Source: Lentisphaeria bacterium
GTDB taxonomy: Bacteria > Verrucomicrobiota > Lentisphaeria > Victivallales > UBA1829
Direction of reading: 5' to 3'
NCBI GenBank assembly: GCA_017455665.1
Contig: JAFSZN010000044.1
Location: forward strand, 1-40,892
Length of the DNA: 40,892 bases
The position numbers and the translations under genes are program-made. Shown one piece after another: positions 16,393-23,864 of the stretch. How positions within the stretch are numbered: the first letter of the stretch is position 1; every line of letters starts with the position of its first letter. The notes beneath the pieces were generated by a model. That model had not been told where the DNA came from, did not search any database, and worked only from the letters and a program-made list of their open reading frames with translations.

Positions 16393-18532
16393 ATCGAAAC
16401 CCTTTCTGGCGTCCGCCTCGAAACAGGACATCGCCGCGGCGCTGAAAGCCGCCGGGCAGCCCGGATACCGCGCCGACCAGGCATATGACTGGATCGTGAA
16501 GAAATGGGTCGTCGATCCGGCGCTCATGACCAATCTTTCCGCCGCCGCGAAGGAAGCTCTTTCCGAGGCGTTCCTTTGCCCGTCCGTCGCGATCGAGGCG
16601 GAGTATCCCGCCGACGACGGTTCCGCGAAATACCTGCTCCGCCTTCACGACGGCGAGACTGTGGAGTGCGCCCGCATCCCCGCCGAGGACGGACGCATGA
16701 CGTTCTGCCTGAGCTCGCAGGTCGGCTGCCCCGTCTCCTGCGTGTTCTGCTCCAGCGGCGAATCCGGCCTCACGCGCAACCTCGCCGCGGGCGAGATCAT
16801 CGAACAGTATTTCCTGCTCTGCCGCAAGCTCGGACAGGCGCCGGACAACGTGGTCATGATGGGCATCGGCGAACCGCTCCTGAACTTCGACAACCTCGTC
16901 GCCGCGCTGAACGTGATCACGAACCCGGACGGCGTCGCGCTCGCACAGCGCCGCGTCACCATCTCCACCAGCGGCTGGACGCCCGGCATCCGGGCGCTGA
17001 CCGAGCTGCACAAGCAGTGGAATCTGGCGCTTTCGCTCCACGCACCGGACGACAAGACGCGCGCGCTGCTCATCCCCACGAAATTCCGCCGCGACATCCG
17101 CGAGATCCTCGCCGCCTGCCAGGAACACCGCGAGGCAACGGGCCGTCTGCTCACCATCGAGTACGTCCTACTCGCCGGCATCAACGACTCGCCGGAAATG
17201 GCGCGCAAATTCGCACGCCTCGCCGCCGACGCCGGCGCGAAGGTCAACCTCATCCCCTACAACAAGGCGCGCGGCGCCTTCGAGCGTCCCTCCCGCGAAA
17301 CGGTCAAGCGTTTCGAAAACGCCCTGAAGACCCTGCACGTCCCGGTGACCGTCCGCGTCGAAAAAGGCGCTTCCGCCACGGCCGCGTGCGGACAGCTCCG
17401 CGCAAACTCGAAAATGTCCGCCGCGGGCAAGTTCGCCACGGTCTTTGCCGCCGTCCTGACGCTCCTCGCCGCGACATCCTGCGCATGGTTCTCCTCGAAG
17501 CCGAAGGAGCTCAACGAACACCAGCGCGAACTCATGGCGCAGATCTGCAGCCCGGAAGAGGACCTCGCTCCGCTTTACGACGCGCTTTCCTACACCGATC
17601 CGAATTTCATCGACCCGGAGACCGGACGCACTCCGCTCATGACCGCCGTCGCCCTCTCCGATGCGCCGCGTGTCTCCGCGCTTCTGGCGTCCAAGGCGGC
17701 CCCGGACGCGAAGGACGCAAACGGCGTCCGCGCGATCCACTACGCCGCGGGCGAACCCGACCCGTCGATCCTGCGCACGCTCATCGTCGCCGGCGCGGAC
17801 ATCAACGCGAAGGGCCGCACCGGCAAGACGCCGCTCATGGAGGCCGCCCGGCTCGGAATGCTCCAGAACGTGAAGATCCTCGTCGACGCGGGCGCGGACC
17901 TGAACGCGCACGACGACCAGAACCGCAACACCCTGATGTTCGCCGCGATGGCAAAACAGTCCTCGCTCGACATCGTGAAGTTCCTGCACGCGCACAGCGC
18001 GCCGGACCTCTCGTTCAGCGACAAGGGCGAGACCCCGCTCTTCCTCGCCATCGACCACGGCAACACCGACACCGCGCTGTATCTGATCGAGGGCATCGAG
18101 AAATTCGCCGGGAACCAGACGCTCAATGCCGGGGTGGTCGAGATCGAATACACTGTCTTCAACCGCTACAACGAGGCAACCGCCATCGGACTCGCCGCCA
18201 TGCGGCACGCGATCTACGCCAACGACATGAAGGTCGTGCAGGCGCTCGTCGAACGCGACCTGCCGCTGAATTCGAGCGTCAACCGCGTCTACAGAGTCCT
18301 GAAACGCGCCAACATCGAAGGGTTCCACGACCTCCTTGCGCGCAACGGCGTCATCGAGGACGGCAAAAAGCCGCTTTTCTGGGCCGCCGAGACGGACAAC
18401 GTGCCGATCATGGAGTATTTGATTGCGCACGGTGCCGATCCGTACGAGATCGACCACGCCGGAAAACGCCCCATCGCCTACGCGCACAGGCAGGAAGCCG
18501 TCAGCTTCCTCGAAAAAGCCATGAAAGAATGA
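16367..18532 (+). CDS. rlmN: RlmN 23S rRNA (adenine-2503-C2)-methyltransferase fused in frame to an ankyrin lipoprotein
   Basis: Radical SAM enzyme that methylates A2503 of 23S rRNA (and A37 of some tRNAs), cytoplasmic. AGGAG at 16355-16359 is seven bases before ATG 16367. Residues 1-349 are a full RlmN: TFCLSSQVGCPVSCVFCSS holds the CxxxCxxC iron-sulfur motif and the preceding catalytic-loop Cys, MGIGEPLLNFDNL and STSGWTPGI follow, and GASATAACGQLR at about residue 334-345 contains the second catalytic Cys, where RlmN normally ends. Instead of a stop, the frame runs on through ATG 17414 into a signal peptide and ankyrin repeats (see next entry). The upstream gene overlaps by 26 bases; the stop overlaps recO as ATGA. 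Confidence 0.9.
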   Translation: MTTTTTMNESKPFLASASKQDIAAALKAAGQPGYRADQAYDWIVKKWVVDPALMTNLSAAAKEALSEAFLCPSVAIEAEYPADDGSAKYLLRLHDGETVECARIPAEDGRMTFCLSSQVGCPVSCVFCSSGESGLTRNLAAGEIIEQYFLLCRKLGQAPDNVVMMGIGEPLLNFDNLVAALNVITNPDGVALAQRRVTISTSGWTPGIRALTELHKQWNLALSLHAPDDKTRALLIPTKFRRDIREILAACQEHREATGRLLTIEYVLLAGINDSPEMARKFARLAADAGAKVNLIPYNKARGAFERPSRETVKRFENALKTLHVPVTVRVEKGASATAACGQLRANSKMSAAGKFATVFAAVLTLLAATSCAWFSSKPKELNEHQRELMAQICSPEEDLAPLYDALSYTDPNFIDPETGRTPLMTAVALSDAPRVSALLASKAAPDAKDANGVRAIHYAAGEPDPSILRTLIVAGADINAKGRTGKTPLMEAARLGMLQNVKILVDAGADLNAHDDQNRNTLMFAAMAKQSSLDIVKFLHAHSAPDLSFSDKGETPLFLAIDHGNTDTALYLIEGIEKFAGNQTLNAGVVEIEYTVFNRYNEATAIGLAAMRHAIYANDMKVVQALVERDLPLNSSVNRVYRVLKRANIEGFHDLLARNGVIEDGKKPLFWAAETDNVPIMEYLIAHGADPYEIDHAGKRPIAYAHRQEAVSFLEKAMKE
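17414..18532 (+). other. Ankyrin-repeat lipoprotein segment inside the rlmN reading frame
   Basis: From ATG 17414 the frame encodes a textbook lipoprotein start: MSAAGKFATVFAAVLTLL, then AATSC as lipobox, and about 350 further residues. Ankyrin-like repeats include GRTPLMTAVALSDAPRVSAL, GVRAIHYAAG, GKTPLMEAARLGMLQNVKIL, GETPLFLAIDHGNTDTALYL and KKPLFWAAETDNVPIMEYLI. Such proteins are usually envelope-anchored protein-binding surfaces. An Ala/Thr/Ser/Cys lipobox in the middle of a cytoplasmic enzyme makes no topological sense, so I infer two genes whose intervening stop was lost, or initiation at 17414 as a separate protein. No ribosome site is seen just upstream of 17414. TCG at 17408-17410 is one base from TAG, and AAA at 17411-17413 one base from TAA. 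Confidence 0.75.
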
Positions 18533-19131
18533 GCACGGGCAGCTTCAAAACCCGGTACATGATCCTCCGCAAAACGCCGTTCCGCGACACCAGCCTCGTG
18601 GTCGCCGGGATCAGCGCTGACCATGGACGGCTTGATTTCGTGCTGAAAGGCGCGCGCGCCATCGGAAAAAAACAGTTCCCGACCGCCGACGTCTTCCGCG
18701 AATTCCAGCTCGAGTTCCGGCCCGCGCGCCGGGCGGAATCCATGCCGACGCTCGTTTCCATGGACCTCGCCACCTCGCACGACGGCATCGCGCAATCCAT
18801 GGACTGCTACCTCGCCGCGTGTTCGTTCGCCGCCGAAACGCTCCGCCGCGCGCAGCCCATGCTCGAAATGCCGCTGGCATGGCAGGCTTTTTCCGTGATG
18901 CTGACCCGCATGGAGCGCACCCTCTCGCCCAAAATCCCGCTCATGCTCGCGCGCCTCGCCGTCCTGCGCGAACACGGCATGCTTTCCGACGTCGTGCCGT
19001 ATCCGGATCTGGTCGCGCCCCTCTTTCATTGCGCTGTCGACGCCGGCGTGCCATTGCCGGAGATCGACGAGACCGCGCTGAACCGGATTGACAGCTGGGT
19101 GGAAACACGCTGCCGCATGCTTGCGGTATAA
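18529..19131 (+). CDS. recO: DNA repair protein RecO
   Basis: Recombination mediator that, with RecR, loads RecA on SSB-coated single strands. The N-terminal OB fold is recognisable: TRYMILRKTPFRDTSLVVAG, then DHGRLDFVLKGAR and a second strand region ending about residue 80; the helical C-terminal half follows (LMLARLAVLREHGML). The 200 residues are shorter than the roughly 240 usual for RecO, and no CxxC zinc motif of the type seen in some RecO is present. The start overlaps the previous stop (ATGA), so it depends on rlmN-ankyrin translation. Ends with TAA, and no strong terminator follows. Confidence 0.82.
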   Translation: MSTGSFKTRYMILRKTPFRDTSLVVAGISADHGRLDFVLKGARAIGKKQFPTADVFREFQLEFRPARRAESMPTLVSMDLATSHDGIAQSMDCYLAACSFAAETLRRAQPMLEMPLAWQAFSVMLTRMERTLSPKIPLMLARLAVLREHGMLSDVVPYPDLVAPLFHCAVDAGVPLPEIDETALNRIDSWVETRCRMLAV

Positions 19132-19200
19132 GATTTCAAAGACAATCGGATGGATGCCCGATTTGTCGCCTCAAAACAAAAAAAACGGGAAGCCGTGTAG

Positions 19201-19307
19201 ATTCGGCGGAAAAAATGCGTTCTTATGATCGTGTCTTTCCTGCCGGTACATCAAAAACTGAAAAATTTTGATGCGGGGCGTTGAATCGGCGGGAAAGACG
19301 CGTTCTT
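19201..19307 (+). promoter_or_regulatory. Structured leader with alternative hairpins before the repeat protein
   Basis: Three related 16-24 base segments: R1 (19201-19224), an inverted copy R2 (19230-19245, CGTGTCTTTCCTGCCG) and R3 (19284-19307). R1 and R3 match at 20 of 24 bases. R2 can pair over 16 bases with R3 at 19287-19302 (14 Watson-Crick plus two G-U pairs in RNA), with an 8-bp inner stem CATCAAAA (19249-19256) to TTTTGATG (19266-19273). R2 can instead pair less perfectly with R1. This makes mutually exclusive folds, 70 to 180 bases before the ATG at 19378. Whether it is transcribed with the gene is inferred. Confidence 0.5.
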
Positions 19308-19377
19308 GAAAATGCGGGACAAAGGCCCGATGAAATAGGAACAAAAACCGCAAACGACATAATGCAAGGAGGCTACT

Positions 19378-20412
19378 ATGAACAAGATTCTCACACTCGC
19401 AGTCGCCGGGATCCTTTTCGCCGGAATCGGAACAACCGGAATCGTGAACGCACAGGCACCCCTCGGCAGACAGCAGACCGGGGCTTTCCAGCCCGGACAG
19501 ATGGGCGGATTCGGATTCGGCAGAGGCGCACAGCAGCGCGGCGGATTCGGCTTCGGCGCGGTTCCTCAGGCGGGACGCCAGCAGGCAGGACGCGGCGCAC
19601 AGCAGCGCGGCGGATTCGGTTTCGGCGCGGCTCCTCAGGCGGGACGCCAGCAGGCGGGACGCGGCGCACAGCAGCGCGGCGGATTCGGTTTCGGCGCGGC
19701 TCCTCAGTCGGGACGCCAGCAGGCAGGACGCGGCGCACAGCAGCGCGGCGGATTCGGTTTCGGCGCGGCTCCTCAGGCGGGACGCCAGCAGGCAGGACGC
19801 GGCGCACAGCAGCGCGGCGGATTCGGCTTCGGCGCGGCTCCTCAGGCGGGACGCCAGCAGGCGGGACGCGGCACACAGCAGCGCGGCGGATTCGGTTTCG
19901 GCGCGGCTCCTCAGGCGGGACGCCAACAGAGAGCCGGAAGAGGTGCACAGGGCGGCCGTCAGCAGAGAGCCGGAAGAGGTGCACAGGGCGGCCGTCAGGG
20001 CGGCTTTGGTTTCGGATTCGGCGCGATGCCGCAGAGAGGATTCGGATTCGCTCCTCAGACCGGTCCTCAAGCAGTTCAGCCCCGTGGTCTGCAGGCTGGT
20101 CCGCAGGCGCGCGGCCCCCAGGCTGGTCCGCAGGCGCGTGGTCCGTTAGCTGGTCCGCAGGCGCGTGGTCCCCAGGCTGGTCCGCAGGCAGGTCCGCAGC
20201 CCCGCGGTCCGCAGGCTGGTCCCGCGGCAGGTCCGCAGGCGCGCGGTCCTCAGGCGGCACAGCCCCGTGGTCCACAGGCGCGCGGCCCCCAGGCTGGTCC
20301 GCAGGCACAGGCGCGCGGTCCCCAGGCTGGTCCCGCGGCAGGTCCTCAGGCACAGGCACGCGGCCCGTTGGCAGGTCCGCAGCCCCGTGGTCCGCAGGCC
20401 AACAGAAGGTAA
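19378..20412 (+). CDS. Secreted GFGFG/Arg/Gln repeat protein without acidic residues
   Basis: A 344-residue protein of unknown function. A signal peptide (about residues 1-25, ending VNAQA) follows a strong ribosome site AAGGAGG at 19366-19372. The mature part holds six 23-residue tandem repeats of the form RGAQQRGGFGFGAAPQAGRQ plus QAG (from 19522, 69 bases each), two RAGRGAQGGRQQ units, then a Pro/Gln/Ala/Arg region of GPQARGPQA-type motifs. I find no Asp or Glu in the mature chain and only a handful of residue types, so it is intrinsically disordered and strongly basic. It may bind LPS, nucleic acid or another polyanion in the envelope; this is inference. The other reading frames through the repeat are open only because of its composition. 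Confidence 0.75.
   Translation: MNKILTLAVAGILFAGIGTTGIVNAQAPLGRQQTGAFQPGQMGGFGFGRGAQQRGGFGFGAVPQAGRQQAGRGAQQRGGFGFGAAPQAGRQQAGRGAQQRGGFGFGAAPQSGRQQAGRGAQQRGGFGFGAAPQAGRQQAGRGAQQRGGFGFGAAPQAGRQQAGRGTQQRGGFGFGAAPQAGRQQRAGRGAQGGRQQRAGRGAQGGRQGGFGFGFGAMPQRGFGFAPQTGPQAVQPRGLQAGPQARGPQAGPQARGPLAGPQARGPQAGPQAGPQPRGPQAGPAAGPQARGPQAAQPRGPQARGPQAGPQAQARGPQAGPAAGPQAQARGPLAGPQPRGPQANRR
19522..19935. repeat. Six 69-bp tandem repeats inside the secreted protein gene
   Basis: Six near-identical in-frame 69-bp units, each starting with the codons for RGAQQRGG. The second to fifth copies differ at only a few bases, which suggests recent expansion or homogenisation; the sixth has GT for GA and an added Arg. 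Copy number could vary between strains and is vulnerable to assembly collapse. Confidence 0.9.
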
Positions 20413-20444
20413 AAGCAGAAGGGTTGTTTCGGGCCCTGAATCTG

Positions 20445-20487
20445 AAAAAACTCCCGGTTCCCGCAACGGTCCGGGAGTTTTTTGTTT
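20445..20487 (+). terminator. Rho-independent terminator after the repeat protein
   Basis: A 13-bp stem AAAAAACTCCCGG (20445-20457) and CCGGGAGTTTTTT (20471-20483) with a 13-base loop, ending in a run of T. It separates the repeat protein from the sigma factor operon. Confidence 0.93.
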
Positions 20488-20513
20488 GACTTTCCCGCAA
20501 ACGGAGTTATAGT
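20486..20513 (+). promoter_or_regulatory. Sigma-70-like promoter for the sigma factor/kinase operon
   Basis: TTGACT at 20486-20491, immediately after the terminator, a 16-base spacer and TATAGT at 20508-20513, about 50 bases before the sigma factor ATG at 20562. Confidence 0.6.
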
Positions 20514-20561
20514 AACACGAAAGACCTTGCAACACCTTCCCCGAACATAGGAAATCCCGTT

Positions 20562-21158
20562 ATGACTCCGCAGGATGCAGAAGAAATGAATCCCCTCGAT
20601 CCGGTTCTCGCGGAACACCGCGACCGTCTGCTGGCGCTCGCCCGCCGCAACCTGAATCCCGTGCTGCTGCGGCGGATCTCGCCGGAGGACGTGGTGCAGG
20701 AGACCTTGTCGGCGGCGTGCCGCAGGCTTGACTTCCTCCGGAACTGCCCGGAGATCCCGGTGTACTGCAAGCTGAGGCGGATCCTGTTCCAGACCATCAC
20801 GGACCTGGAACGGAAGCATCTGCAGAGTTCGAAACGCGACGCCTACCGCGAATGCGAAGTGGCGGAAGGGGAAGACGTCTCCTCCCCGAAGATGGACTGG
20901 AACCTGTTCGCCGACACCGTGACCGGGCCGCTCACGCAGCTCGCCCGCCAGGACCGCTACGAGCTTCTGCGGAAAACGATGGAGTCCCTGCCGGAACACG
21001 ACCGCGAGATCCTGGAACTGCGGCATTTCGACGGGATGAGCAATACGGAGTGCGCGGAGGCGCTGCACCTGACGCAGAAGGCGGCGAGCATCCGCTACGT
21101 CCGCGCGCTGGAGCACCTGAAGAAACAGCTGATCGAATTTACCGAGTTCCGGCCGTGA
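20562..21158 (+). CDS. ECF-type RNA polymerase sigma factor (PVC kinase-linked type)
   Basis: A 198-residue sigma-70 family protein. Region 2 is seen at about residues 15-90, with RISPEDVVQETLSAACRRL holding the core-binding helix, and region 4 at about 143-198 with LPEHDREILELRHFDGMSNT as the -35-binding helix-turn-helix. No sigma 3 domain is present, as in ECF factors. Planctomycete-type ECF proteins paired with Ser/Thr kinases have this layout, and here the TGA overlaps the GTG of the kinase (GTGA), so the two are produced together. No anti-sigma gene is seen. The kinase may act as the partner or regulator (inference). Confidence 0.88.
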   Translation: MTPQDAEEMNPLDPVLAEHRDRLLALARRNLNPVLLRRISPEDVVQETLSAACRRLDFLRNCPEIPVYCKLRRILFQTITDLERKHLQSSKRDAYRECEVAEGEDVSSPKMDWNLFADTVTGPLTQLARQDRYELLRKTMESLPEHDREILELRHFDGMSNTECAEALHLTQKAASIRYVRALEHLKKQLIEFTEFRP

Positions 21159-23809
21159 ACGACGACACGACATTTGAAGACCTGATCGAATCGTATCTGG
21201 AGATGTTCCGGGAAGGAACGGCTCCGGAGATCGGCGATTTCACGCACCTCCATCCCGAATACGCCGACCGTCTCGCGGAGCTTCTGCCGCTGATGGTGAA
21301 GATGGAGAACTGCGCCGCCGACACGCGACGGGACCATGCACACGCCGTTTCGGGCGGGGAATTCCCGGACCTGAGCGGATCGGACTACCGTCTGATCCGG
21401 AAGATCGGCGCGGGCGGCATGGGCGAAGTCTTCGAGGCCACGCAGATTTCGCTGGACCGGAAAGTCGCGGTGAAGGTGCTTTCGCCGTCGCTGACATCCG
21501 ATCCGGCACAGCGGGACCAGTTCGAAAATGAGGCGCGCGTGATCGCAATGCTCCACCATCCGAACATCGTGAAGATCTACAACGCGGGCGTCAGCGCCGA
21601 CCGGTGCTACTACGCCATGGAGCTGATCGACGGCACAGGACTGAACCGATGCGAAGCATGCCCCCCGCGCGAGATCGCGCGCCTGGGGCTTCAGGCCGCC
21701 CGTGCGCTCGCCTACGCCCACAGATGCGGCGTCCTGCACTGCGACGTGAAGCCCGCGAACCTGCTGCTGGACAGGCAGGGCGAGATCCATATCGGCGACT
21801 TCGGGCTGGCGTTCGTGCAGAAGGACGAGATCGGAAAACCGGGCAGGTCCGGGATGCGGAGCGGGACGCTGCGCTACATGGCGCCGGAACGCCTCAAACA
21901 CGGCATCAGGGCGTTTGCAGGAGACCAGTATTCATTCGGGATTACGCTGTATGAACTCATCACGCATGCCCCGGTCCTGCCGGAACAGAACCCGCAGAAA
22001 CTGATCGACCGCATCTGCGCCGGCCAGCTTCCGCCGCTGCAATGCTCCGAACCCGACCTGGCGGCGATCGTCAACCGCTGCGTCAGCTTCGATCCTGCGG
22101 CACGTTATCCGGGCATGGCGGAAGTCGCCGCCGACCTGGACCATTTCCTCCGCCACGAACCCGTTTCGGCGGCGAACACGTCGGCGTTCCGGCGGTTCCG
22201 GCTCTGGGCGAAACGCAAGCCCGCGGTGGCGGCGCTGAGCCTGCTGGCATTGACCGCGATCGCGGCGTTCGCCGTCTCCGTGACGGTCGGCTATGTCCGC
22301 ACCAATTCCGCCCTGAAACTTGCCGAGAAGAACGCCGCCGCGGCAAACGCCGCGCTGTCCGACATCTTCGCCCACATCGAACACCGCACGCCGACTTCGA
22401 GCGGAAGCGAACTGCTTTCCCGCCTGATGCCGTATTACCAGGACATCGCCGAACAGCGCAACCTGCCGCAGTCGGAGATCGCGGACATGAACCTGCTGAT
22501 CGGGACCGCCGCCATGCGGTCCGGCAACTATCCGCTCGCCGAAAACGCGTTCCGGCGCGCCGCCGATCTCCGGACCGACGCCGCCACGCTGAACCTGCTT
22601 GCCGTCGTGCTCCGGCAGCAGGGAAAGACGGCTCAGGCGGAAGAACTGTCGCACCGGGTCATCGAGGAATATCCGCAGACCTGCGAAGCGGTCCGCGCCT
22701 ACCAGTCCCTGGGCGAATACGACGCGGCGTTCGCCCTGCTCCGTTCGCTCCTCCTTGCCGACCCGGAGAATCCCGACTACCTTTACCAGTATGTCCTGCT
22801 GCTGGAAACGCAGCCCGGACTTGCCTCGTCCGACCCGATCCCCGGCGTCGATCCGAACCCGCCGGAGATCCTCGGCAAGCTGGCGAAACAATACCCCGAC
22901 CGCATGGAATTCTCCCTGGCGCTCGTCGACCTGATGAGCCGGAGGCTGAACGCGCAGACGCGGTTCAGCACGCAGAACAGGCAGTCGCTCGAACAGGCGC
23001 TCGCCCTGGCGGACCATCTGCTGGCGTGGTACCCGAACACGCCCGAAGTCGCCTCGGCCGCCGTGGAGCTTTACACCGCCTATATCGCCCTTCTGCGGCG
23101 GAGCGGCGACCAGGCCGCCGTGCGCAGCGAAACGGCGCGCCTGCAGGGAATGCTGGAGATCCTGTACCGCAGTCCGGACGCCCCGGACGAGGTGAAGGAG
23201 ACCCTGCTCGAGATGCAGATGGAACAGCTGGAACAGATGAGCGCGCCCGCGCGGATCCAGCCGGGTAACATTCAGGAACTCGCCTCGAAGATACGGGACG
23301 AACTGGACGACTACCACGGGGACAGACTCACGGAGTTTCAGATGGAACTGGCGCGGCTGGAGTCAAATCTTCCGGCGGCGGTCCGTCCGGGCGCGGCCGG
23401 ACGCCAGCCCATGCCGGGCGGACGCCAGCCTGTTCAGCCGGGCAGACAGCCGGGCAGACAGAATCCGAATCCGGCTTTGCAGCCAAGGGCATGGACGCGT
23501 ACTCCGGCGACCTCGCAGAACGGGACCAGACAGGGCCGAACCGGAAACATCTTCATGCCTCCCGCCGGAGGCGTGATGAGACCGTTTGCGCCGAACAGCA
23601 ACCGTCCGGCGTTCAACCGTGACCGGACCGCGGGCGGCTCCGGACGCGGCGGACGGAATGAGAACGCCGCCGGACGCGGCGGCGCGGAAGCAGGACAGAA
23701 CGATAATCCCGCCGGACGCAATAACGGCGCGGAAGCGGGACAGAACGATAATCCCGCCGGACGCGAGAAAACGGACGACGGACAGGATCGACCGGCTTCC
23801 GATGCGTGA
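21155..23809 (+). CDS. Membrane Ser/Thr protein kinase with TPR-like region and low-complexity tail
   Basis: An 884-residue kinase started by GTG 21155. Residues 1-77 carry the kinase-associated N-terminal region common in planctomycete kinases (FTHLHPEYADRLAELLPL). The kinase domain follows: P-loop GAGGMGEV (about 85-92), Lys107 in VAVKVL, catalytic Asp197 in HCDVKPANLLLD, DFG at about 215, then an APE motif. All key residues are present, so it should be active. A membrane helix (about 357-381, LSLLALTAIAAFAV inside) places the rest in the periplasm: alpha-helical TPR-like repeats (YPLAENAFRRAADLRTDAAT), then a Pro/Gly/Arg/Asn-rich tail with GAEAGQNDNPAGR twice. The tail resembles the composition of the secreted repeat protein just upstream. 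Confidence 0.92.
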   Translation: MNDDTTFEDLIESYLEMFREGTAPEIGDFTHLHPEYADRLAELLPLMVKMENCAADTRRDHAHAVSGGEFPDLSGSDYRLIRKIGAGGMGEVFEATQISLDRKVAVKVLSPSLTSDPAQRDQFENEARVIAMLHHPNIVKIYNAGVSADRCYYAMELIDGTGLNRCEACPPREIARLGLQAARALAYAHRCGVLHCDVKPANLLLDRQGEIHIGDFGLAFVQKDEIGKPGRSGMRSGTLRYMAPERLKHGIRAFAGDQYSFGITLYELITHAPVLPEQNPQKLIDRICAGQLPPLQCSEPDLAAIVNRCVSFDPAARYPGMAEVAADLDHFLRHEPVSAANTSAFRRFRLWAKRKPAVAALSLLALTAIAAFAVSVTVGYVRTNSALKLAEKNAAAANAALSDIFAHIEHRTPTSSGSELLSRLMPYYQDIAEQRNLPQSEIADMNLLIGTAAMRSGNYPLAENAFRRAADLRTDAATLNLLAVVLRQQGKTAQAEELSHRVIEEYPQTCEAVRAYQSLGEYDAAFALLRSLLLADPENPDYLYQYVLLLETQPGLASSDPIPGVDPNPPEILGKLAKQYPDRMEFSLALVDLMSRRLNAQTRFSTQNRQSLEQALALADHLLAWYPNTPEVASAAVELYTAYIALLRRSGDQAAVRSETARLQGMLEILYRSPDAPDEVKETLLEMQMEQLEQMSAPARIQPGNIQELASKIRDELDDYHGDRLTEFQMELARLESNLPAAVRPGAAGRQPMPGGRQPVQPGRQPGRQNPNPALQPRAWTRTPATSQNGTRQGRTGNIFMPPAGGVMRPFAPNSNRPAFNRDRTAGGSGRGGRNENAAGRGGAEAGQNDNPAGRNNGAEAGQNDNPAGREKTDDGQDRPASDA

Positions 23810-23827
23810 AAGCCGGAGACGTCTTTT

Positions 23828-23864
23828 GACCGGCGTTCCAAAAGGGAAATGAACGCCCGAGGTC
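23828..23864. terminator. Hairpin between convergent kinase and lpxB genes
   Basis: GGCGTTC (23832-23838) pairs with GAACGCC (23851-23857), extended by GACC (23828-23831) and GGTC (23861-23864). No T-run follows on either strand, so it is a weak or Rho-assisted terminator candidate. Confidence 0.35.

Noticed and set aside
19132-19200. Terminator after recO
   Set aside because: A short stem (AATCGG and CCGATT around 19144-19163) is present but no T-run follows, so it is too weak to call.
19522-19935. CRISPR array
   Set aside because: The units are back-to-back without spacers, in frame, and encode a repeat protein.
19171-20500. Other-frame and antisense open frames across the repeat gene
   Set aside because: They arise from the 69-bp repeat. 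Only the frame from 19378 has a signal peptide and a strong ribosome site.
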